Shown: positions 1 through 10,635, numbered from the stretch's first letter. The stretch is DNA of 64,000 nucleotides from Geodermatophilus tzadiensis (GCF_003002915.1 NZ_PVTG01000001.1:310001-374000); one strand, 5' to 3'. Program-made: numbers and translations. Notes: generated by a model not told the origin, from the letters alone.

Positions 1-804
1 GTGGCCCAGCTCGTGGGCGATGAGGGCGGGCAGGTCGTCGCGGACGTAGAGCCGGCCGCCGGACGCCGCCGACGAGCCGACCTGGGCCAGCCCGTACGAG
101 CAGCCGGGCAGGTCCCCGGGCTGGCTGCTGACGTAGAGCAGCAGGTGCCGGCCGGGGCCGGGCTGGAAGCCGACGCGGGCGGCGGCCTCGTCCCACAGCG
201 CCGTCGGGTCGGCGCAGCCGGCGGCGGTGCGGATCCAGTCCTGCGCCTGGGTGACGCCGACGGTGACCGCGCCACCGGTCTGCTCGGACCAGAAGCGGGC
301 GACCGGGTCGTTGACGGCGGAGACGACCGAGTCCAGCGACGTGCCGTCCGGGGTGCCGCCGTGCGGGACGACCATGACGACGGTGACCTGGTTGGTGACC
401 GAGCCGGCCGGCACCGGGGCGGCCGCCGGGGCGGCCGCGACGAGCTCGGCGCCGAGGACCTGGCGGGCCGGCTCGTAGCCGTCCGCGACAGCCTCGTCGG
501 TCTGGGGGGCGCCGACGGTGACCTCGACGGTGCTGCCGGGCTCGAGGTCGCCGACGGCCGCGGTCGGGACGCGCACCGAGGTGCCGTCCTCGCCCTCGAC
601 GAACGTCAGCGGCTCCTCGTGCGACTCACCCGCGTGCTGGCCCTCCGGGGAGGTCTCGGGCCAGGCCTGCACCAGCTCCCCGACGACGGTCTCCCCGCCG
701 TCGGCCTGCGCCGACGGCGCGAACGGGCCCGCGCAGACCGCGAGCACGGCACCGGCGACGGCCAGGGACCGGGGCAGGCGGGCGGGGACTCGGCGCGGGG
801 ACAT
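1..804 (-). CDS. Secreted zinc metalloprotease, 3' end outside window
   Basis: Partial gene reading leftwards off the window edge; the first 268 codons are visible. Residues 1-34 look like a signal peptide: Arg-rich start, alanine/valine/leucine core, then APSAQA before the likely cleavage site. The middle is a threonine/valine-rich domain of no family I recognise. The visible end reads AHELGH, the HExxH zinc-binding and catalytic motif of gluzincin/metzincin peptidases, so the third metal ligand lies beyond base 1. The substrate is unknown; an extracellular role is inferred from the signal peptide. An in-frame ATG at 816 would add MCGE; neither start has a well-spaced ribosome site, so the start is uncertain by four codons. 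It lies 95 bases downstream of lpdA on the same strand. Confidence 0.8.
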   Translation of the reverse strand, partial: MSPRRVPARLPRSLAVAGAVLAVCAGPFAPSAQADGGETVVGELVQAWPETSPEGQHAGESHEEPLTFVEGEDGTSVRVPTAAVGDLEPGSTVEVTVGAPQTDEAVADGYEPARQVLGAELVAAAPAAAPVPAGSVTNQVTVVMVVPHGGTPDGTSLDSVVSAVNDPVARFWSEQTGGAVTVGVTQAQDWIRTAAGCADPTALWDEAAARVGFQPGPGRHLLLYVSSQPGDLPGCSYGLAQVGSSAASGGRLYVRDDLPALIAHELGH

Positions 805-899
805 CTCCCCGCACATCGGCCGCCCCGCACCCCGGGGGCACCATCGGGGACCCGCCCGTCACACCGGTCCCGCCCGCCCCGTCCCGGGCGTCCCGTGCG

Positions 900-2306
900 T
901 CACGCCAGCGCGTCGGCCCTCATCAGCCGCCGGCCGGCCTCGGTGATCGAGCCCGACAGCGACGGGTAGATGGCGAAGGTCTGCGCCAGGTCGCTGACCG
1001 TGAGGCCCTTGGTGACCGCCAGCGCGATCGGCAGGATCAGCTCGCTCGCGCCCGGCGCGACGACCACGCCGCCGACCACGACGCCGGTGGTCCGGCGGGC
1101 GAACAGCTTGACGAAGCCGGCGTGCAGGTCGCTCATCTTGGCGCGCGCGTTGGTGGCCAGCGGCAGCCGGACGACGTCGAGGTCGTGGCCCTCCGGCAGC
1201 GTCTTCTCCTGGACGCCGACGGTGGCGATCTCCGGGTGGGTGAACACGTTGGCCGCCACGGTCTTCAGGCGGATGGGCTGCACGGCCTCCCCCAGCGCGT
1301 GCCACATGGCGATCCGCCCCTGCATGGCCGCGACGCTGGCCAGCTGGAAGACCCCGGTGACGTCGCCGGCGGCGTAGATCCCGGGCACGTTGGTGCGCGA
1401 GACCCGGTCGACGACGACGTGCCCGGACTCGCGCAGCTCCACGCCGCACGCCTCGAGGTTGAGGCCGGCGGTGTTGGGCACGGTGCCCACGGTCATCAGC
1501 GCGTGCGAGCCCTCGACGGTGCGGCCGTCGGTGAGCTCGACGAGCACGCCCTTCTCGGTGCGGGTGACGCCGGCCGCGCGGCCGCGCTCGGCGATCCGCC
1601 CGCCGCGCGCCTGGAAGACCTCGGCGATGACGTCGGCGGCGTCGGCGTCCTCACCGGGCAGCACCTGGTCGCGGGAGGAGACGAGGGTGACCGGCACGCC
1701 CGCCTCGAGGTAGCCGGAGGCGAACTCCGCGCCGGTGACGCCCGAGCCGACGACGACGAGGTGCTCGGGCATGTCCTCGAGCTCGTAGAGGTCGCGCCAG
1801 TCGAGGATGCGCTCGCCGTCGGGCTCGCTGCCGGGCAGCACGCGCGGGTCGGCGCCGGTGGCCACGAGGACGACGTCGCACTCGAGGGTCTCGAGGACCG
1901 CGCCGTCGGGACCGAGCACCTCGACGCGGTGCTCGACCAGCCCGCGGACGTCGTCGGCGAGGCGGCCCTGCCCGGCGACGATCCGCACGCCCTCGGCGGA
2001 GAGCCGGGCGTGGATGTCGGCGGACTGGGCGACCGCCAGGCCCTTGACCCGGTGGTTGACCGTGGGGAGGTCCAGGCCGACGGTGGCCAGGTCGGTGCCG
2101 CGCAGGCCGAGGACGGCCGAGTCCCGCACCGAGGTCATCGTGCCCGCGGCGGCGATGAGGGTCTTCGACGGCACGCAGTCGGTGAGCACGCTCGCCCCAC
2201 CGAGGCCGTCGCGTTCGACGACGGTGACCTGCGCGCCGAGCGAGGCGGCCACCAGCGCGGCCTCGTAGCCGGCCGGGCCGCCGCCGATGATGACGATGCG
2301 GGTCAT
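900..2306 (-). CDS. lpdA: NAD(P)H-quinone dehydrogenase / flavoprotein disulfide reductase LpdA
   Basis: A 468-residue two-dinucleotide-fold flavoprotein of the lipoamide dehydrogenase superfamily. The FAD-binding GGGPAGYEAAL is at residues 8-18, the central NAD(P) Rossmann motif GSGVTGAEFASGY near residue 180, and a second FAD motif (YAAGDVTG) near 315. In the redox-centre segment GGASVLTDCVPSK, Ser39 stands where the first cysteine of the CxxxxC disulfide should be and only Cys44 remains. The C-terminal active-site His is replaced in AIYPSLSGSITEA. M. tuberculosis LpdA (Rv3303c) has the same losses and acts as a quinone reductase rather than a lipoamide dehydrogenase, so that role is inferred here. 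Start ATG 2306 follows GGAGATCCCCC; the longer upstream reading lacks a site and precedes the FAD fold. Confidence 0.92.
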   Translation of the reverse strand: MTRIVIIGGGPAGYEAALVAASLGAQVTVVERDGLGGASVLTDCVPSKTLIAAAGTMTSVRDSAVLGLRGTDLATVGLDLPTVNHRVKGLAVAQSADIHARLSAEGVRIVAGQGRLADDVRGLVEHRVEVLGPDGAVLETLECDVVLVATGADPRVLPGSEPDGERILDWRDLYELEDMPEHLVVVGSGVTGAEFASGYLEAGVPVTLVSSRDQVLPGEDADAADVIAEVFQARGGRIAERGRAAGVTRTEKGVLVELTDGRTVEGSHALMTVGTVPNTAGLNLEACGVELRESGHVVVDRVSRTNVPGIYAAGDVTGVFQLASVAAMQGRIAMWHALGEAVQPIRLKTVAANVFTHPEIATVGVQEKTLPEGHDLDVVRLPLATNARAKMSDLHAGFVKLFARRTTGVVVGGVVVAPGASELILPIALAVTKGLTVSDLAQTFAIYPSLSGSITEAGRRLMRADALA

Positions 2307-2406
2307 GGGGGATCTCCTGCGTCGCGGTGCGGGTGTGGCCCCCATCGTCCCAGCCCGGGCGCGATGTGTCGGCAGGCTCACGGGTCGTGCGGGCCACACC
2401 GGCCCG

Positions 2407-2412
2407 TAGGCT
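2407..2412 (+). promoter_or_regulatory. Candidate -10 hexamer (TAGGCT)
   Basis: TAGGCT fits the actinobacterial TANNNT consensus and ends 9 bases before the ATG at 2422. No clear -35 is seen. If used, the transcript would have a leader of about two bases or none. Confidence 0.35.
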
Positions 2413-2421
2413 CGGGCGTCG

Positions 2422-2877
2422 ATGGCTCTCTACGCCGCCTACGGGTCCAACATGGACCCCGAGCAGATGCTGCGCCGCTGCCCGTCCTCGCCGCACGTGG
2501 GCACGGGCTGGATCCGCGGCTGGCGGCTGACCTTCGGCGCCGAGGAGTACGGCTGGGAGGGCGCGCTGGCCACCCTCGTGCCCACCGACGACGACTCCCC
2601 CGGCGTCTTCGTCGCCCTCTACGACCTGACCCCGGCCGACGAGCGCACCCTCGACGCCTGGGAGGGCGCCGACCGCGGCCTGTACCGCAAGCTCAACCTG
2701 CGGGTGCACACCCTCGGCGGGGACGCCGTCGCCTACGTCTACGCGCTCGACGCCTTCGAGGGCGGGCTGCCCTCGGCCCGGTACCTCGGTGCGATCGCCG
2801 ACGCCGCGCAGGCCGCCGGCGCGCCCGACGACTACCTCACCGAGCTGCGCGCCCGGGAGTGCCGCACGAGCTTCTGA
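2422..2877 (+). CDS. Gamma-glutamylcyclotransferase-like (AIG2/GGCT fold) protein
   Basis: A 151-residue cytosolic protein. The N-terminal YGSN at residues 7-10 is the substrate-pocket signature of the AIG2/GGCT fold. Glu81 in the segment WEGADRGLYRK matches the position of the catalytic acid. These enzymes cyclise gamma-glutamyl-amine substrates to 5-oxoproline and a free amine or amino acid. The natural substrate cannot be read from sequence; in a lineage that normally makes mycothiol, glutathione is not the obvious choice. The gene is divergent from lpdA with a 115-base intergenic region, and its 3' end lies 9 bases from the convergent acyltransferase. Confidence 0.82.
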   Translation: MALYAAYGSNMDPEQMLRRCPSSPHVGTGWIRGWRLTFGAEEYGWEGALATLVPTDDDSPGVFVALYDLTPADERTLDAWEGADRGLYRKLNLRVHTLGGDAVAYVYALDAFEGGLPSARYLGAIADAAQAAGAPDDYLTELRARECRTSF

Positions 2878-2886
2878 CCCGGCCGG

Positions 2887-4095
2887 TCAGGGGACGGGCA
2901 GGCGGGCGTCGCGCGCCCCGCGCGGGTCCGGTGTCCGCGCGACGCCGGGGCGCCGCGCGGGCAGCGGCGGCAGCGGAGGCCGCGGCACGGCGGTGGAGCC
3001 GCGCGGCCGGGGCGGCACGGCGGGGCCGGCGGCCGCGGCCCGCGGGGCGCCGTCCAGCACCCGGCCGAGATCGCGCTCGACGGCCCGGCGCAGCCGCCCG
3101 CCCAGGGGCCGCTCGACGAAGCGGTGCACGGCGTACGCCACGGCGAGCACCGTCGCGGTGACCGCGGCGAGCACGGCGTAGGCCGGCAGCACCGGGGCCA
3201 GCAGGTGGATGAGCACCCAGCCCGGGAACTCGTGCACGAGGTAGAGCGGGTAGGTCAGGGCGCCCAGGGTGGTCAGCCACCGCCAGTCCAGGTCGGCCAC
3301 CCGGGCCGTCGTGGCGACCACCAGCGCCCCGACGCAGGCCGCCAGCAGCACGGCGAGGGCGCGGAAGGACACCCCGGCGCCGGCGATCGCGACCGACCAC
3401 GGGATGTAGTACGACCAGCAGACCCACAGGGCGAGCAGGACGTTGAACCCCAGCAGCAGCCCGGCGGCCGTGCCCCACCCCTCGCGCCGCACGAGGTGGA
3501 GCAGCAGCCCGACGCAGAAGAACGGGGCGGCGTTGGGCTCGAGCAGCGTGACCAGCAGGCCGGTCCCCGTCTGGGCGGCGAGCGCCCCGAGCAGCGGCCA
3601 GGCGAGGCAGAGCAGCAGCACCCGCTCCCGGGTGAACCCGGCGAGGCCGACGAGCGCGAGCAGGGCGTAGAACTTCAGCTCCACCCACAGCGTCCAGAAG
3701 ACGCCGTCGACGTGGCCGACGCCGAAGGCCTGGTGGAGCATCGTCAGGTTGAGCACCACGCCGTGCAGGCCGAGGTCCTCCCAGACCGGCACCAGCGGGA
3801 CGACCCAGAGCACCCCCGCGACGAGCAGCACGGCGACCCAGTAGGCGGGGAACAGCCGGCCCACCCGCGACGCGACGAACGAGTGCACCGGGCGGCCCCA
3901 GGCGCTCATGAGCACCACGAAGCCGCTGATCATGAAGAACAGGTAGGGCGCGAAGCCGCCGTAGACGGTCAGCCGGCTCAGCGTCGGGAAGACCTCGCGG
4001 ACGCTCTCGCCCCACCCGGGGTTGTCCCGCCCGGTGTAGTGGAAGGCGACCACCGCCGCGGCCGCCGCGAACCGCAGCCCGTCGAGTGCCCGCAT
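2887..4095 (-). CDS. Acyltransferase 3 family integral membrane protein
   Basis: About 402 residues beginning MRALDGLRFAAAAAVVAFHY, the typical first helix of the acyltransferase-3 (OafA/NodX) family, in which the early His is required for acyl transfer. Around ten hydrophobic helices follow, then a proline/arginine-rich cytoplasmic tail of about 90 residues. These enzymes O-acylate cell-surface sugars or lipids; the target is unknown. A GTG at 4155 would add 20 low-complexity residues. GGGAGGAG lies between the two candidates but 17 bases from the ATG, so the start is not certain. Its 5' end is followed, in the minus direction, by no obvious partner; meaB ends upstream across a 165-base gap. 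Confidence 0.85.
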   Translation of the reverse strand: MRALDGLRFAAAAAVVAFHYTGRDNPGWGESVREVFPTLSRLTVYGGFAPYLFFMISGFVVLMSAWGRPVHSFVASRVGRLFPAYWVAVLLVAGVLWVVPLVPVWEDLGLHGVVLNLTMLHQAFGVGHVDGVFWTLWVELKFYALLALVGLAGFTRERVLLLCLAWPLLGALAAQTGTGLLVTLLEPNAAPFFCVGLLLHLVRREGWGTAAGLLLGFNVLLALWVCWSYYIPWSVAIAGAGVSFRALAVLLAACVGALVVATTARVADLDWRWLTTLGALTYPLYLVHEFPGWVLIHLLAPVLPAYAVLAAVTATVLAVAYAVHRFVERPLGGRLRRAVERDLGRVLDGAPRAAAAGPAVPPRPRGSTAVPRPPLPPLPARRPGVARTPDPRGARDARLPVP

Positions 4096-4260
4096 CCGCC
4101 CGACCGCCGGGACTCCTCCCTCGCGCACCACGCCCCCGTCCCCGCCGGGCCTCACCCGGTCGACGGCGGGACGCTAGCCGCGGCCGCGCCGCCGGCGGAG
4201 CCGACCCGCCCGGGCCCGGGACACCGGCGCGCCGGGTGTGACCAGCGGGTCGCGAGCGCC

Positions 4261-5268
4261 TCAGGAGGACGCCGGCGTCCCGCTCCCGGGGCTGCCGAGG
4301 AAGGTCTCCAGCAACTGCCGGGCGGCCAGCGCCGGGGTGAGCTCACCGGCCAGCACCGCCTTCTCCAGCTCCGGTGCCGACGAGCGGACGGCGGGGTGCG
4401 CGCGCAGCCGGTGCTCCAGGCCGTCGCGGACCAGCTGCCAGGTCCAGCGCACCTGCTGCGCGCGGCGGCGCTCGTCGAACGCGCCCGAGGCGCGCGCCCG
4501 GTCCTGGTGCTCGACCACCTTGGCCCACACCGCGGCCAGCCCCTCGCCGGTCAGCCCGGCGCAGGTGAGCACGGGCACGTCCCACTCGCCGTGCCCGCGC
4601 AGCATCCGGATCGCCCCGGCCAGCTCGCGGGCGGCCTTGCGCGCGTCACCGGCGGCCGGGCCGTCGGCCTTGTTGACGGCGATGACGTCGGCGATCTCGA
4701 GGATGCCGCGCTTGATGCCCTGCAGCTGGTCGCCGGTGCGCGCCAGCGTGAGGAACAGGAAGGAGTCGACCATCTCGGCGACGGTGACCTCCGACTGTCC
4801 GACGCCGACGGTCTCCACCAGCACGACGTCGTGGCCGGCCGCCTCGACGACGACCATCGACTCCCGCGTCGCCTGCGCCACCCCGCCGAGCGTCCCGGCG
4901 GTCGGCGCCGGCCGGATGAAGGCGGCCGGGTCCACCGACAGCCGCGCCATCCGGGTCTTGTCACCGAGGATCGACCCGCCCGAGCGCGCCGACGACGGGT
5001 CGACGGCGAGCACCGCGACCCGGTGGCCGGCCGCGGTGAGGTCCACCCCGAGCTGGTCGATGAACGTCGACTTGCCCACGCCGGGCACCCCGGAGATGCC
5101 GACCCGGCGCGCGTTCCCGGCGTGCGGGGTGAGCTCGACGAGCAGCTCCTGGGCCCGCTCGCGGTGGTCGGCGCGGCGCGACTCGACCAGCGTGATGGCG
5201 CGGGCGAGCGACCGCCGGTCCCCGCCGAGCACCCCCTCGACGAGCGCCGGGACGTCCGGTGCCGGCAT
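4261..5268 (-). CDS. meaB: Methylmalonyl Co-A mutase-associated GTPase MeaB
   Basis: A 335-residue G3E/SIMIBI-class GTPase. The P-loop GVPGVGKST is near residues 60-68, followed by switch-like DPSS and GDKTRM segments, ETVGVGQSE (Walker-B/switch II) and the NKADGP base-recognition motif. MeaB proteins gate cobalamin loading and protect methylmalonyl-CoA mutase from inactivation. The start ATG overlaps the stop of mutB by one base (TGATG), so translational coupling to the mutase is very likely. It is last in the mutA-mutB-meaB run, the usual actinobacterial arrangement. Confidence 0.95.
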   Translation of the reverse strand: MPAPDVPALVEGVLGGDRRSLARAITLVESRRADHRERAQELLVELTPHAGNARRVGISGVPGVGKSTFIDQLGVDLTAAGHRVAVLAVDPSSARSGGSILGDKTRMARLSVDPAAFIRPAPTAGTLGGVAQATRESMVVVEAAGHDVVLVETVGVGQSEVTVAEMVDSFLFLTLARTGDQLQGIKRGILEIADVIAVNKADGPAAGDARKAARELAGAIRMLRGHGEWDVPVLTCAGLTGEGLAAVWAKVVEHQDRARASGAFDERRRAQQVRWTWQLVRDGLEHRLRAHPAVRSSAPELEKAVLAGELTPALAARQLLETFLGSPGSGTPASS

Positions 5269-7475
5269 CAGTGCCCGAGACGCGAGGACAGCGTCCGCAG
5301 CAGCTCCTGCGCCGCCTCGGCGATGACCGTGCCCGGCGGGAACACCGCGGCCGCGCCCATCTCCCGGAGGGTCGGGACGTCGTCGGGCGGGATCACGCCG
5401 CCGACGACGATGAGCACGTCGTCGGCACCGAGGTCGGCGAGCGCCTGCTTCAGCGCCGGCACCAGCGTGAGGTGACCGGCGGCCAGCGACGAGACGCCGA
5501 CGACGTGCACGTCGGCCTCGACCGCCTGCCGGGCGACCTCCTCCGGCGTCTGGAACAGCGGGCCGACGTCGACGTCGAAGCCGAGGTCGGCGAACGCGGT
5601 GGCGATGACCTTCTGCCCGCGGTCGTGGCCGTCCTGGCCCATCTTGGCCACCAGGATCCGGGGACGGCGCCCCTCGGCCTCGGCGAACGCCTCCGCCATC
5701 CGGCGGGTCTCCTCCACCGGGCCCGAGCTGCCGGCCTCGTCGCGGTACACACCGGAGATGGTGCGCACCTGGCCGGCGTGCCGCCCGTAGACCTCCTCGA
5801 GCGCGTCGGAGATCTCCCCCACCGTCGCCCGGGCCCGCGCCGCGTCGACGGCGAGCTTGAGCAGGTTCGCGTCCAGCTCGCGCCCGCGCCGTCCCTCCGC
5901 GGCGGCCCGGGCGGCGTCGGTGAGCCGGCGCAGGGCGTCCCGGACGGCGGAGTCGTCGCGCGAGGCGCGCAGCTCCTCGAGGCGCGCCTTCTGCTGGGCC
6001 AGCACGTCGGCGTTGTCGACGCGCAGCACCTCGATCGCCTCGTCGGCCTCGACCCGGTACTTGTTGATGCCGATCACCGGCTGGCGGCCGGAGTCGATGC
6101 GCGCCTGGGTGCGGGCGGCGGCCTCCTCGATGCGCAGCTTCGGGATGCCGTCGTCGATGGCCTGGGCCATGCCGCCGTGCTCGGCGACCTCCTCGATGTG
6201 CGCCCAGGCGCGGCGGGCCAGGTCGTAGGTCAGCCGCTCCACGTACGCCGAGCCGCCCCACGGGTCGATCACCCGCGTCGTCCCCGACTCCTGCTGCAGC
6301 AGCAGCTGGGTGTTGCGGGCGATCCGGGCGGAGAAGTCGGTGGGCAGCGCGAGCGCCTCGTCGAGGGCGTTGGTGTGCAGCGACTGCGTGTGCCCCTGCG
6401 TGGCGGCCATCGCCTCCAGGCAGGTGCGGACGACGTTGTTGTAGACGTCCTGCGCGGTCAGCGACCAGCCCGAGGTCTGCGAGTGGGTGCGCAGCGACAG
6501 CGACTTGTCCTTGGTCGCGCCGGCCTCCTTCACCAGCCGCGCCCACAGCAGCCGCCCGGCGCGGAGCTTGGCGACCTCCATGAAGAAGTTCATGCCGATG
6601 GCCCAGAAGAAGGACAGCCGCGGCGCGAACGCGTCGACGTCCAGGCCCGCAGCCTTGCCGGCCTGCAGGTACTCGACGCCGTCGGCGAGGGTGTAGGCCA
6701 GCTCCAGGTCGGCCGTCGCCCCGGCCTCCTGGATGTGGTAGCCGGAGATGGAGATCGAGTTGAAGCGCGGCATCTCCGCCGAGGTGAAGGAGAAGATGTC
6801 GCTGATGATCTGCATCGACGGCTTCGGCGGGTAGATGTAGGTGTTGCGGACCATGAACTCCTTGAGGATGTCGTTCTGGATGGTCCCCGTGAGCTGCTCC
6901 GGCTTCACCCCCTGCTCCTCGGCGGCGAGCACGTAGAGCGCGAGCACCGGCAGCACCGCGCCGTTCATGGTCATCGACACGCTCATCCGGTCCAGCGGGA
7001 TGCCGTCGAAGAGCTGCCGCATGTCCAGGATCGAGTCGATCGCCACCCCGGCCATGCCGACGTCACCGACCACGCGCGGGTGGTCGGAGTCGTAGCCGCG
7101 GTGGGTGGGCAGGTCGAAGGCGACCGACAGGCCCTTCTGCCCGGCAGCGAGGTTGCGCCGGTAGAACGCGTTGGACTCCGCGGCGGTGGAGAAGCCCGCG
7201 TACTGGCGGACCGTCCACGGCTGGGTCGTGTACATCGTCGGGTAGGGCCCGCGCAGGTAGGGCGGCAGGCCCGGGTAGGTGCGCAGGAAGTCCAGCCCGG
7301 CCAGGTCGGCGGGGGTGGCCAGCGGCGGGACCGCGATGCCCTCGGGCGTCTCCCAGGTCGCCTCCTCCACGCCGCGGCCGGTGGCCTCCTTGAACGCCTT
7401 CGCCCAGTCGTCCGCACCGGCGCGCGCGGCCGGGCGGCCCAGCTCGATGCCACCGAAGTCCGGGATGTCGCTCAT
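5268..7475 (-). CDS. mutB: Methylmalonyl-CoA mutase large (catalytic) subunit
   Basis: A 735-residue enzyme interconverting (R)-methylmalonyl-CoA and succinyl-CoA, linking propionyl-CoA, odd-chain and branched-chain catabolism to the succinyl-CoA used by sucCD at the other end of the window. The N-terminal TIM barrel is complete, with [12 protein letters not shown] and [12 protein letters not shown]. The C-terminal cobalamin-binding domain carries GQDGHDRG (DxHxxG, lower axial His) at about residue 610. The ATG at 7475 overlaps the end of mutA by four bases (ATGA), so the two subunits are coupled. The length is normal for the family. Confidence 0.97.
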   Translation of the reverse strand: MSDIPDFGGIELGRPAARAGADDWAKAFKEATGRGVEEATWETPEGIAVPPLATPADLAGLDFLRTYPGLPPYLRGPYPTMYTTQPWTVRQYAGFSTAAESNAFYRRNLAAGQKGLSVAFDLPTHRGYDSDHPRVVGDVGMAGVAIDSILDMRQLFDGIPLDRMSVSMTMNGAVLPVLALYVLAAEEQGVKPEQLTGTIQNDILKEFMVRNTYIYPPKPSMQIISDIFSFTSAEMPRFNSISISGYHIQEAGATADLELAYTLADGVEYLQAGKAAGLDVDAFAPRLSFFWAIGMNFFMEVAKLRAGRLLWARLVKEAGATKDKSLSLRTHSQTSGWSLTAQDVYNNVVRTCLEAMAATQGHTQSLHTNALDEALALPTDFSARIARNTQLLLQQESGTTRVIDPWGGSAYVERLTYDLARRAWAHIEEVAEHGGMAQAIDDGIPKLRIEEAAARTQARIDSGRQPVIGINKYRVEADEAIEVLRVDNADVLAQQKARLEELRASRDDSAVRDALRRLTDAARAAAEGRRGRELDANLLKLAVDAARARATVGEISDALEEVYGRHAGQVRTISGVYRDEAGSSGPVEETRRMAEAFAEAEGRRPRILVAKMGQDGHDRGQKVIATAFADLGFDVDVGPLFQTPEEVARQAVEADVHVVGVSSLAAGHLTLVPALKQALADLGADDVLIVVGGVIPPDDVPTLREMGAAAVFPPGTVIAEAAQELLRTLSSRLGH

Positions 7476-9343
7476 GCCGTCACTCCCACCTGCTCGTGGA
7501 CCGTCCTCAGCACGTCCAGCGCGTCGCACCCGGCGTACACGTACCCGTCGACGCCGTCCACCCCCAGCGACGGCTTGCCCGCCAGCCACACCTGCCCGGC
7601 CCCGGCGGCGCGGAGCTCCGCGGCGAGGGCGGCCGCCGACCGGGCGTAGTCGGCGTCGGTGCCGCAGATGCAGGCCACCGTCGTCCCGGCGTCGGCGAAC
7701 CCCGAGGCGCCGTCGCCGGCCGGGGTCTCCACGCCGCCGGCCTGGAACAGGTTGCCGGCGAAGGTGGCCCGCGCGGTGTGCCGGGCGACCGACCCGAGGG
7801 TGGCCAGGTAGACCCGCGGGCGCGAGGGCGCGGCGTCGGCGCGGTCGCGCAGCTCCTCGTACTCCTGCGCCGCGCGCACCCGCGGCAGGCCGCCGGTGGG
7901 GTGCAGGTCGGCCGCGGGCTGCCGCTCGGGCAGCTTCTCGGCCAGGTTGGGGAACTCGCTGACGCCGGTGATCGCGTCGGCGCGGGTGGCCAGCCGCCTC
8001 GCCCGGGTGTCCCAGGCGGCGGCCAGCCGGTCGCGCACCAGCCCCGAGGACAGCGCCGCGGCCAGCCCACCGGCCCGCTCGACCTCGGTGAACCACGTCC
8101 ACGCGGCCTGCGCCAGCGACTCGCTGAGCGACTCGACGTACCAGGAGCCGCCGGCCGGGTCGAGCACGCGGGCCAGCGAGGCCTCCTCCACCAGCAGGTT
8201 CTGGGTGTTGCGGGCGATCCGGCGGGAGAAGGCGTCGGGCAGGCCGAGGGCGGCGTCGAAGGGCTGCACGGTGACCGCGTCGGCCCCGCCCACGCCCGCG
8301 GCGAAGCAGGCGACGGTGGTCCGCAGCATGTTCACCCACGGGTCCCGCCTCGTCGTCATCACCGACGACGTCACCGCGTGCTGGCGCTGCGCGCGGGCGG
8401 CGGGTGAGGCGCCGCTGACCTCGCCCACCCGGTCCCACAGCCGGCGGGCCGCGCGCAGGGCCGCGATGGTCGTGAACTGGTCGGCGCTCGCCGAGTAGCG
8501 GAACTCGAGGCGGCCGAACGCCTCGTCCACCGGCAGGCCCGCGTCGGTGAGCGCCCGGAGGTAGGCGACACCGGCGGCCAGCGAGCAGCCCAGCTCCTCG
8601 ACCGCGGTGGCCCCGGCGTCGGCGTAGACGGTGGCGTCGACGACGACGGTGCGCCAGCCCGCGGGCGTGCGGCGGGCGAGGTCGGCCAGGCCGGTGAGGT
8701 CCTGCTCCTCCCCGGACGCGGCGTGCACGCCGAGCGGGTCGAGGCCCAGCGAGCCGCCGGGCGCGAGGTCGGTGCGGTCGCCGACCAGCGCCAGCAGCGC
8801 CTCCGCCGCCGGGAGCCCGCCGGAGACGGCGACCGGCGCGAGGTCGAGGTAGACGTCGGCGAGCACGTCGGGGAGCGCCCCGACCGGCACCGCGCCCTCG
8901 CCGAGCACCAGCCACAGCGAGGTGACGCCGTTCTCCAGGTCGGCCGCGACGGCCTCCCGGGTCACGGCGACGTCGGGGTGCGCGTGCCGCTGCCGGACGT
9001 CCCAGCCCGCCGGCACCCCGCTGTCGGGCGACGCGCCGGCCCGGGCACCGCGGACGTAGGGCGGCAGGCCCGGGACGCCGACCGCGGTGGGCAGGTCGCC
9101 GGCGTCGTCGGCGTCGTAGAGCGGGGCCACGGCGACGCCGGTGGCCACCGTGCGGCGCAGCGCGTCCTCGACCGGGTCGGGCAGCTCCTCGCGGCCGGCC
9201 TTGCGCAGCACCCCGGCGACCAGCTCGCGCCACCGGTCGCGGTCCACCGGCGGGAAGTCCCCGGCCAGGGAGAGCTCGTCGGGCACCGCGTGCTCGGCGG
9301 GGACCTCGTCCTCGCCCGGCGTGGCCGTGTGGGTGGCACTCAT
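7472..9343 (-). CDS. mutA: Methylmalonyl-CoA mutase small subunit
   Basis: A 623-residue subunit homologous to MutB but lacking a catalytic cobalamin site: the C-terminal domain retains the fold (for example [18 protein letters not shown]) without the DxHxxG axial ligand motif. In heterodimeric mutases this subunit is structural. Segments such as [20 protein letters not shown] parallel the same barrel region in MutB ([20 protein letters not shown]), showing the ancient duplication. The ATG at 9343 has a strong GGAGGAG site 7 bases upstream. It is preceded by a 29-base gap from the M20 amidohydrolase, so it may be co-transcribed with that gene. Confidence 0.96.
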   Translation of the reverse strand: MSATHTATPGEDEVPAEHAVPDELSLAGDFPPVDRDRWRELVAGVLRKAGREELPDPVEDALRRTVATGVAVAPLYDADDAGDLPTAVGVPGLPPYVRGARAGASPDSGVPAGWDVRQRHAHPDVAVTREAVAADLENGVTSLWLVLGEGAVPVGALPDVLADVYLDLAPVAVSGGLPAAEALLALVGDRTDLAPGGSLGLDPLGVHAASGEEQDLTGLADLARRTPAGWRTVVVDATVYADAGATAVEELGCSLAAGVAYLRALTDAGLPVDEAFGRLEFRYSASADQFTTIAALRAARRLWDRVGEVSGASPAARAQRQHAVTSSVMTTRRDPWVNMLRTTVACFAAGVGGADAVTVQPFDAALGLPDAFSRRIARNTQNLLVEEASLARVLDPAGGSWYVESLSESLAQAAWTWFTEVERAGGLAAALSSGLVRDRLAAAWDTRARRLATRADAITGVSEFPNLAEKLPERQPAADLHPTGGLPRVRAAQEYEELRDRADAAPSRPRVYLATLGSVARHTARATFAGNLFQAGGVETPAGDGASGFADAGTTVACICGTDADYARSAAALAAELRAAGAGQVWLAGKPSLGVDGVDGYVYAGCDALDVLRTVHEQVGVTA

Positions 9344-9372
9344 CGGCGGACTCCTCCCAGTAGGGGACCGTT

Positions 9373-10635
9373 CTACCGGCGTTCCCCCGGCCGCGGGCGG
9401 GCGGGGTGCCCGGGTGCGGGTGCACCGGCGGCGGGGCCGGTGGTCCCGGCATCGGCGGCCAGGGCCTGCAGCGCGGCGCGGACCATGAGCCGCAGGCCCA
9501 CCCCGATCGCCCGCTCGTCGACGTCGAAGGTGCCGCGGTGCAGGTCCAGGGGCGCCCCGCCGCCGTGCGTGCCCAGCCGGGCCAGCGCGATCGGGACGAC
9601 GTCGGCGAACCAGCCGAAGTCCTCCCCGCCCATGCTCTGCGGCGTCGGGCGCACGCCCTCCGGGCCCACCGTGGCCAGCGCCGCGGTGCGCAGCAGCGCC
9701 ACGGTGCGCGGGTCGTTGACCACCGGCGGCACCCCGGGCACGTAGTCGACGTCGACCTCCGCGCCGGTGGGGGCGGTGACCTGCTCGACCAGCCGGCGCA
9801 GCAGCGCCTCGGCGGTCTTCCACTCGTCGCGGTCGAGCACCCGCACGGTGCCGCGCAGCAGGCCGCGCTGCGGGATGGCGTTGGCGGCCACCCCGGCGTT
9901 GACCGCGCCCCACACCAGCGACATGCCCGCCCGCGGGTCCACCTGCCGCGAGAGGAGTCCGGGCAGGTCGGTGATCAGCCGGCCCAGCGCGTCGACCAGG
10001 TCGACGGTCAGCTGCGGCCGGGCGGTGTGCCCGCCGGGGCCGGTGAGGGTGACGTCGAGCCGGTCGCAGGCCGCGGTGATCGAGCCGGTGCGCAGCCCCA
10101 CCGCCCCCACCGGCGTGGCCGGGTCGCAGTGCAGCGCGAACGCGCGGGAGGCGCCCTCGAGCACGCCGGCCTCGACCACGTGCAGCGCGCCGCCGGGCAC
10201 GGTCTCCTCCGCGGGCTGGAACACGCAGCGCACCGTGCCGGGCAGGTCGTCGAGGTCGGCCAGCGCGAGCGCGGCGCCCAGCACGACGGTGGTGTGCACG
10301 TCGTGGCCGCAGGCGTGGCACATGCCCTCGCGGGTGGAGGCGTAGGGGACGTCCTTGAGGTCGGCCAGCGGCAGGGCGTCGATGTCGGCGCGCAGCACGA
10401 CGGTCGGCCCCTCCCCCGAGCCGACGTCGACCACCAGGCCGGTCCCACCCGGCAGCCGGCGCGGCGCCAGCCCGCCCTCGGTGAGCTGCTGCTCGACGTA
10501 GGCCGTCGTCTCCACCTCGGCGTAGGCCAGCTCGGGGTGCGCGTGCAGGTGCCGGCGGACGGCGACCAGCTCGTCGGCGTGGCCGGTCACCCACGCGTCC
10601 AGGCCGGCGGCCAGCTCCTCGGGGGTGCGGCTCAT
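9373..10635 (-). CDS. M20-family amidohydrolase (AmiB1/hippurate hydrolase type)
   Basis: A 420-residue cytosolic metallopeptidase/amidohydrolase of the M20D group. Metal-site segments are visible: [10 protein letters not shown] near residue 28, [21 protein letters not shown] and [12 protein letters not shown], followed by a dimerisation domain and a final MGGEDFGWF segment. Related enzymes cleave N-acyl amino acids or aminobenzoyl-glutamate; the substrate here is unknown. An M20 gene near deoD is also found in M. tuberculosis (amiB1). The ATG at 10635 overlaps the stop of the upstream GCS2-type ligase (ATGA), so the two are probably translated together. Confidence 0.9.
   Translation of the reverse strand: MSRTPEELAAGLDAWVTGHADELVAVRRHLHAHPELAYAEVETTAYVEQQLTEGGLAPRRLPGGTGLVVDVGSGEGPTVVLRADIDALPLADLKDVPYASTREGMCHACGHDVHTTVVLGAALALADLDDLPGTVRCVFQPAEETVPGGALHVVEAGVLEGASRAFALHCDPATPVGAVGLRTGSITAACDRLDVTLTGPGGHTARPQLTVDLVDALGRLITDLPGLLSRQVDPRAGMSLVWGAVNAGVAANAIPQRGLLRGTVRVLDRDEWKTAEALLRRLVEQVTAPTGAEVDVDYVPGVPPVVNDPRTVALLRTAALATVGPEGVRPTPQSMGGEDFGWFADVVPIALARLGTHGGGAPLDLHRGTFDVDERAIGVGLRLMVRAALQALAADAGTTGPAAGAPAPGHPARPRPGERR

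Noticed and set aside
2307-2421. Long N-terminal extension of lpdA
   Set aside because: The extension is Arg/Pro-rich, precedes the FAD fold and lacks a ribosome site, while ATG 2306 has one.
4156-4260. Small gene between the acyltransferase and meaB
   Set aside because: Only short, low-complexity frames; a GCGCGC-centred palindrome is present but no coding signal.
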